Source: Synechococcus sp. SynAce01 (GTDB lineage Bacteria; Cyanobacteriota; Cyanobacteriia; PCC-6307; Cyanobiaceae). Taken from it: 64,000 bases of DNA. The stretch covers positions 2,108,001 through 2,172,000 of the forward strand of contig NZ_CP018091.1 of NCBI RefSeq assembly GCF_001885215.1, in the 5' to 3' direction. The notes under the pieces were generated by a model. That model was not told the DNA's origin and ran no database searches. It saw nothing but the letters and a program-made list of their open reading frames with translations. Below are positions 61,059-64,000 of this stretch, one piece after another. Every line of letters starts with the position of its first letter. Positions within the stretch are counted from its first letter, which is position 1. The position numbers were made by a program, and so were the translations under genes.

Positions 61059-63227
61059 GTGGCCACATTCCTGCTGGAGATCGGCACCGAGGATTTGCCA
61101 GCGGATTTTGTCCGCCTTGCGATCCCCCAGCTGGAGCGGCAGGTGCGCGAGGCGCTGGCTGGCTTGCGCCTCGACCATGGGCTCGTCCATGGCACCGGTA
61201 CCCCGCGGCGCCTGGCGATCAGCGTTGCAGGGCTGGCGGAGCGCCAGAGCGATCTCGAAGAGGAGCGCAAGGGACCGCCTGCTGCCCAGGCTTTCAGCGA
61301 GGGCGTGGCCACCGCGGCGGCCATCGGTTTTGCGCGCCGCTGTGGCGTGGCGCCCGAAGCCCTCGAGGTGCGCGAGACGGCCAAGGGACCGTTCGTGTTT
61401 GCCCGCAGCCTTCAGCTCGGCCAGCCCACCCTCTCGGTGCTGGCCGAGCAGATCCCGGGCTGGGTGAGCGCCCTGCAGGGCCGGCGGTTCATGCGCTGGG
61501 GCACGGGCGAGCGCCGCTTCAGCCGGCCGGTGCGCTGGCTGGTGGCCCTGCTCGATGACCAACTGATTCCAGTGGCCCTGAGCGGCTGTGATCCGGCTGT
61601 CGAGAGCGGGCGCCTCAGCCGCGGCCATCGCCTCAGCGCCGAAGCGGTGACGATCCCAAGCGCATCAACCTATGCGGCCACCCTGGCGGCGGCCGGCGTG
61701 CAGGTGGAACGGCAGCAGCGAGCTGACTGGATCCACAGCCAGCTGCAACGGGCTGCCGGGGAGTTGTCGGCCAGCCCCGACCTTCCAGACGAGCTGTTTG
61801 ATGAGCTCGTTGACCTGGTCGAGTCGCCCACGTTGATCCAAGGACGGCTCGACGAACGCTTTCTTGCCCTGCCGCCGGAAGTGCTCAGCACGGTGATGCG
61901 CTCCCACCAGCGCTATGTGCCCCTGGTGCGCGCCGAGGCCGAGTCCGACCCGCTGGCCTTGAGCGCCACGGCCACACTGCTGCCCGCCTTCCTCTGCATC
62001 GGCAACGGCCGGCCGGAGGCCCAAGCCACGGTGCAGCGCGGCAACGAACGGGTGCTCAGGGCCCGCTTGGCCGATGCGGAGTTCTTCCTGGCGGCAGATC
62101 GGGCCATCCCCAGCGCGCAACGCCGCTTGCAGCTGGCCAGCGTCACCTTCGCCGAAGGGTTGGGCAGCCTGCTGGAGCGGGCCGAGCGACTGGAGTGGCT
62201 GGCTGGGTTGCTGCTCGAGCATCTCGCCCTGGCGGAGCCCGAAACGGCAGCGGCACGGCGGGCCGCCCACCTCTGCAAGCACGACCTCGTCAGCCAGATG
62301 GTGGGCGAATTCCCCGAACTCCAGGGCGTGATGGGGGCCAAATACCTGCTGGCTGAAGGCGAATCCCGGCCGGTGGCCCTGGCCGTGCTGGAGCATTACC
62401 TGCCGCGGGGAGCCGGTGATGCCTTACCCAGCTCCGAGGCCGGCGCCGTCGTCGCGCTTGCCGAGCGGCTTGAGTTGTTGCTCAGTGTCTATGCCAAGGG
62501 TGATCGGCCCAGTGGCTCCTCCGATCCCTACGCCCTGCGGCGGGCAGGAAACGGGCTGGTGCAGATTCTCTGGGAGCGGGGCTGGGCCCTGGATCTGATC
62601 GCGGTGTTGCGTCAGGCCACCGTGCAATGGCAGCAGCTGTTGCCGGCGCTGGGGATCGAGCCGGCGGCCCTGGCCACGGAGCTGGCTGAATTTCTGCGGT
62701 TGCGGCTGATCAGCTTGCTCGAGGAGCGCGGTTTTGACGCCGACTTGGTCCAGGCCGTGGCCGGCAGCAGCGTGGCGGCCGAGCGCCTGCTGGCTGACCC
62801 TGCCGATGCCCGCCAGCGGGTGGAACTGCTGGCCGAGCTCCGGGCCAGCGGGGCCCTGGCGCCAGTGCAGGCCGTGGTGCAGCGGGCCACTCGCCTGGCC
62901 GAGCAGGCAGATCTGGCTGCAGGAATCCTCAGCCCTGCGGGTGTGGTCGACCCCAGCCTGTTCAGCGCCAGCAGTGAGCAGGCCATGCTGACGGTCCTCC
63001 AGACCCTGGAGCCCCTGGCCAATAGCTCCAGCTACGAAGCCCTGGCTTCCAGCCTGGCGGCAAGCTCAGGAGCCCTGGCGGCCTTCTTCGATGGCGACAG
63101 CAGCGTGATGGTGATGGCCGATGACCCGGCCATCCGCAGCAATCGTCTCAACCTGCTGGCCCTGCTGCGCAACCAGGCCCTGGTGCTCGCCGATTTCAGC
63201 CAACTGGCCAGCAAAGCCGGCAATTGA
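61059..63227 (+). CDS. glyS: glycyl-tRNA synthetase beta subunit
   Basis: The 722-residue subunit of the bacterial alpha2-beta2 enzyme starts at the GTG at 61059 with ATFLLEIGTEDLPADFV. It has RRFMRWGTGERRFSRPVRWLVAL, broken by the beta-subunit core, EVLSTVMRSHQRYVPLV, LCKHDLVSQMVGEFPELQGVMG and the C-terminal anticodon-binding-like region with VMVMADDPAIRSNRLNLL. The alpha subunit (glyQ) is elsewhere. Its last codons form the left arm of a perfect inverted repeat shared with the space before chlP. Confidence 0.96.
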   Translation: MATFLLEIGTEDLPADFVRLAIPQLERQVREALAGLRLDHGLVHGTGTPRRLAISVAGLAERQSDLEEERKGPPAAQAFSEGVATAAAIGFARRCGVAPEALEVRETAKGPFVFARSLQLGQPTLSVLAEQIPGWVSALQGRRFMRWGTGERRFSRPVRWLVALLDDQLIPVALSGCDPAVESGRLSRGHRLSAEAVTIPSASTYAATLAAAGVQVERQQRADWIHSQLQRAAGELSASPDLPDELFDELVDLVESPTLIQGRLDERFLALPPEVLSTVMRSHQRYVPLVRAEAESDPLALSATATLLPAFLCIGNGRPEAQATVQRGNERVLRARLADAEFFLAADRAIPSAQRRLQLASVTFAEGLGSLLERAERLEWLAGLLLEHLALAEPETAAARRAAHLCKHDLVSQMVGEFPELQGVMGAKYLLAEGESRPVALAVLEHYLPRGAGDALPSSEAGAVVALAERLELLLSVYAKGDRPSGSSDPYALRRAGNGLVQILWERGWALDLIAVLRQATVQWQQLLPALGIEPAALATELAEFLRLRLISLLEERGFDADLVQAVAGSSVAAERLLADPADARQRVELLAELRASGALAPVQAVVQRATRLAEQADLAAGILSPAGVVDPSLFSASSEQAMLTVLQTLEPLANSSSYEALASSLAASSGALAAFFDGDSSVMVMADDPAIRSNRLNLLALLRNQALVLADFSQLASKAGN

Positions 63228-63250
63228 GCCGGCTTTGCTGGCCAGTTGGC
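63199..63250. terminator. perfect 23-bp inverted repeat at the glyS/chlP convergent junction
   Basis: The left arm 63199-63221 starts GCCAACTGGCC and lies within the last codons of glyS. A 6-nt loop, 63222-63227, includes the glyS stop. The right arm 63228-63250 is the exact reverse complement. chlP's stop follows at once (63251). It should end transcripts from both sides. No T-tract follows either arm. Confidence 0.75.
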
Positions 63251-64000
63251 TCAGGGCTTGCTCGCCAGGGCCGGTTCGCGCACCTGTTTGGTCATGTCCA
63301 CGGCTGATCCGGCTTTTGAATGGCCGGCAGCGGAGTTGCCGTTGGCAGTGGAGTGCACCTCGGGAGCATCAGCTGTGCCGGTGGCTGTGCCCGCGGCATT
63401 GGAGAGATGGAGCCGCTGGGCAGCCATCTCCTCCTCGGTTCTGACCGCGCTGGGCACGGGTTTATAGCCCTGGGGAGCGAGGGCGTGGCCACGCAGTACG
63501 GAAGCGAAGGTGAGCAGCGTCAGCTTGATCTGCTGCCAGGGATTCATCATCACCACCCGCTTGTAGAGGTAGCTGTCGAAGGTGAGGCGTTGAACATCCT
63601 TGTCATCGCACATCTCGACGAAGGCTTCTCTGGCGGCGTCGTTGCGATAAAAAATGTTCTGGAGAATTTCCAACACCTTGTAGGTGGCGCCGTACTGGCG
63701 ATCCCACTTCTTGATATAAACCTTGAGATCTTTCTCCGTAGGGATTGTGTTGCCGTTGGCGCTGGCCGCAACGATCTGCTCGGCGCACATCCGCCCACTC
63801 TTAGCGGCGAAATAAATGCCTTCCCCGGAGCTCTTGGTGACGTAGCCGGCGGCATCGCCCACCAACGCCATCCGGCCCACCACCCGCCGCGGACGGGGAT
63901 GCTCGGGAATCGGGTGCGCTTCCACCTTGATCACCTCGCCACCGAGCAAACGGTCGCTGGCCCTGGCGCGAACGCCCTTCTGCAGGCCCTTGATCAGGGA
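63251..64000 (-). CDS. chlP: geranylgeranyl reductase ChlP, C-terminal part (partial)
   Basis: The gene enters from the right edge, and only about 249 residues of its C-terminal half are present. The FAD-family block MALVGDAAGYVTKSSGEGIYFAAKSG, broken by a strand turn, then SYLYKRVVMMNPWQQIKLTLLT identify geranylgeranyl diphosphate/chlorophyllide reductase. It makes phytyl chains for chlorophyll and tocopherol. A low-complexity Ala/Ser/Thr tail of about 60 residues (SNAAGTATGTADAPEV) follows the usual end. Transcription converges on glyS over the inverted repeat. Confidence 0.94.
   Translation of the reverse strand, partial: SLIKGLQKGVRARASDRLLGGEVIKVEAHPIPEHPRPRRVVGRMALVGDAAGYVTKSSGEGIYFAAKSGRMCAEQIVAASANGNTIPTEKDLKVYIKKWDRQYGATYKVLEILQNIFYRNDAAREAFVEMCDDKDVQRLTFDSYLYKRVVMMNPWQQIKLTLLTFASVLRGHALAPQGYKPVPSAVRTEEEMAAQRLHLSNAAGTATGTADAPEVHSTANGNSAAGHSKAGSAVDMTKQVREPALASKP

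Noticed and set aside
1-64000. tRNA, rRNA, CRISPR arrays, transposase genes and phage genes
   Set aside because: Looked for throughout; no cloverleaf, spaced repeat series or recognisable transposase or phage frame found.

Overview
The window looks like chromosome from a GC-rich picocyanobacterium (Cyanobium / freshwater or brackish Synechococcus type). The evidence is a phycobilisome core gene (apcF), the bilin reductase pcyA, psb28, a GUN4 gene, sipA, the C-terminal part of chlP, ferredoxin-dependent sulfite reductase, and very compact gene packing with many 1-4 bp overlaps and several long overlaps. No rRNA, tRNA, CRISPR array, insertion sequence or recombinase gene was seen.

Layout. 1-4.06 kb: an HlyD / ABC-ABC-permease / permease export cluster resembling E. 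coli YhiI-RbbA-YhhJ. 4.05-7.2 kb: a small membrane protein, a Tat-exported oxidoreductase of the D-amino-acid oxidase family with its segments in permuted order, and a secreted CAP-domain protein. 7.66-13.6 kb: a region poorer in GC than its flanks, with six or seven minus-strand ORFs separated by palindromic elements. I read these elements as integron attC recombination sites: five are 86-88 bp long, and a weaker sixth is less certain. No integrase gene is present, so this would be an orphan cassette array (CALIN type). It is the most interesting part of the window. Its cargo includes a membrane-anchored JAB/JAMM protein, a chimera of a cyanobacterial DnaX-like segment with GIY-YIG domains, a protein with an Rx4H (HEPN-like) motif, a secreted protein and a DUF6544-like protein.

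13.6-20.8 kb: a DMT exporter, dnaG, a PaO-type Rieske oxygenase, umuDC with a LexA-type operator, and a lumenal pentapeptide protein. 20.9-27.7 kb: a long plus-strand run, yraN-ksgA-(Nif11)-ispE-DUF3082-pdhB-secDF. 27.7-31.3 kb: a minus-strand group with selU/mnmH, psb28 and two tandem AI-2E-type transporters. 31.4-36.5 kb: GUN4, an anti-sigma-type kinase, a methyltransferase, glnA and apcF. 36.6-44.9 kb: an aminotransferase, tadA, a PLP decarboxylase, a DUF697 GTPase, an FHA-domain class A PBP, lspA and bioY. 44.9-51.5 kb: sipA, paired M16 peptidases, pcyA and a DevBCA exporter. 51.5-64 kb: a glycosyltransferase, rpsB-tsf, an acidic protein, recG, a VanX-type dipeptidase, sir, glyS and partial chlP. 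This last part is ordinary core genome.

All family names come from reading motifs and from memory of family sequences; no database search was run. Gene starts were chosen from overlap, ribosome binding sites and family length, and several are uncertain, as stated in the entries.
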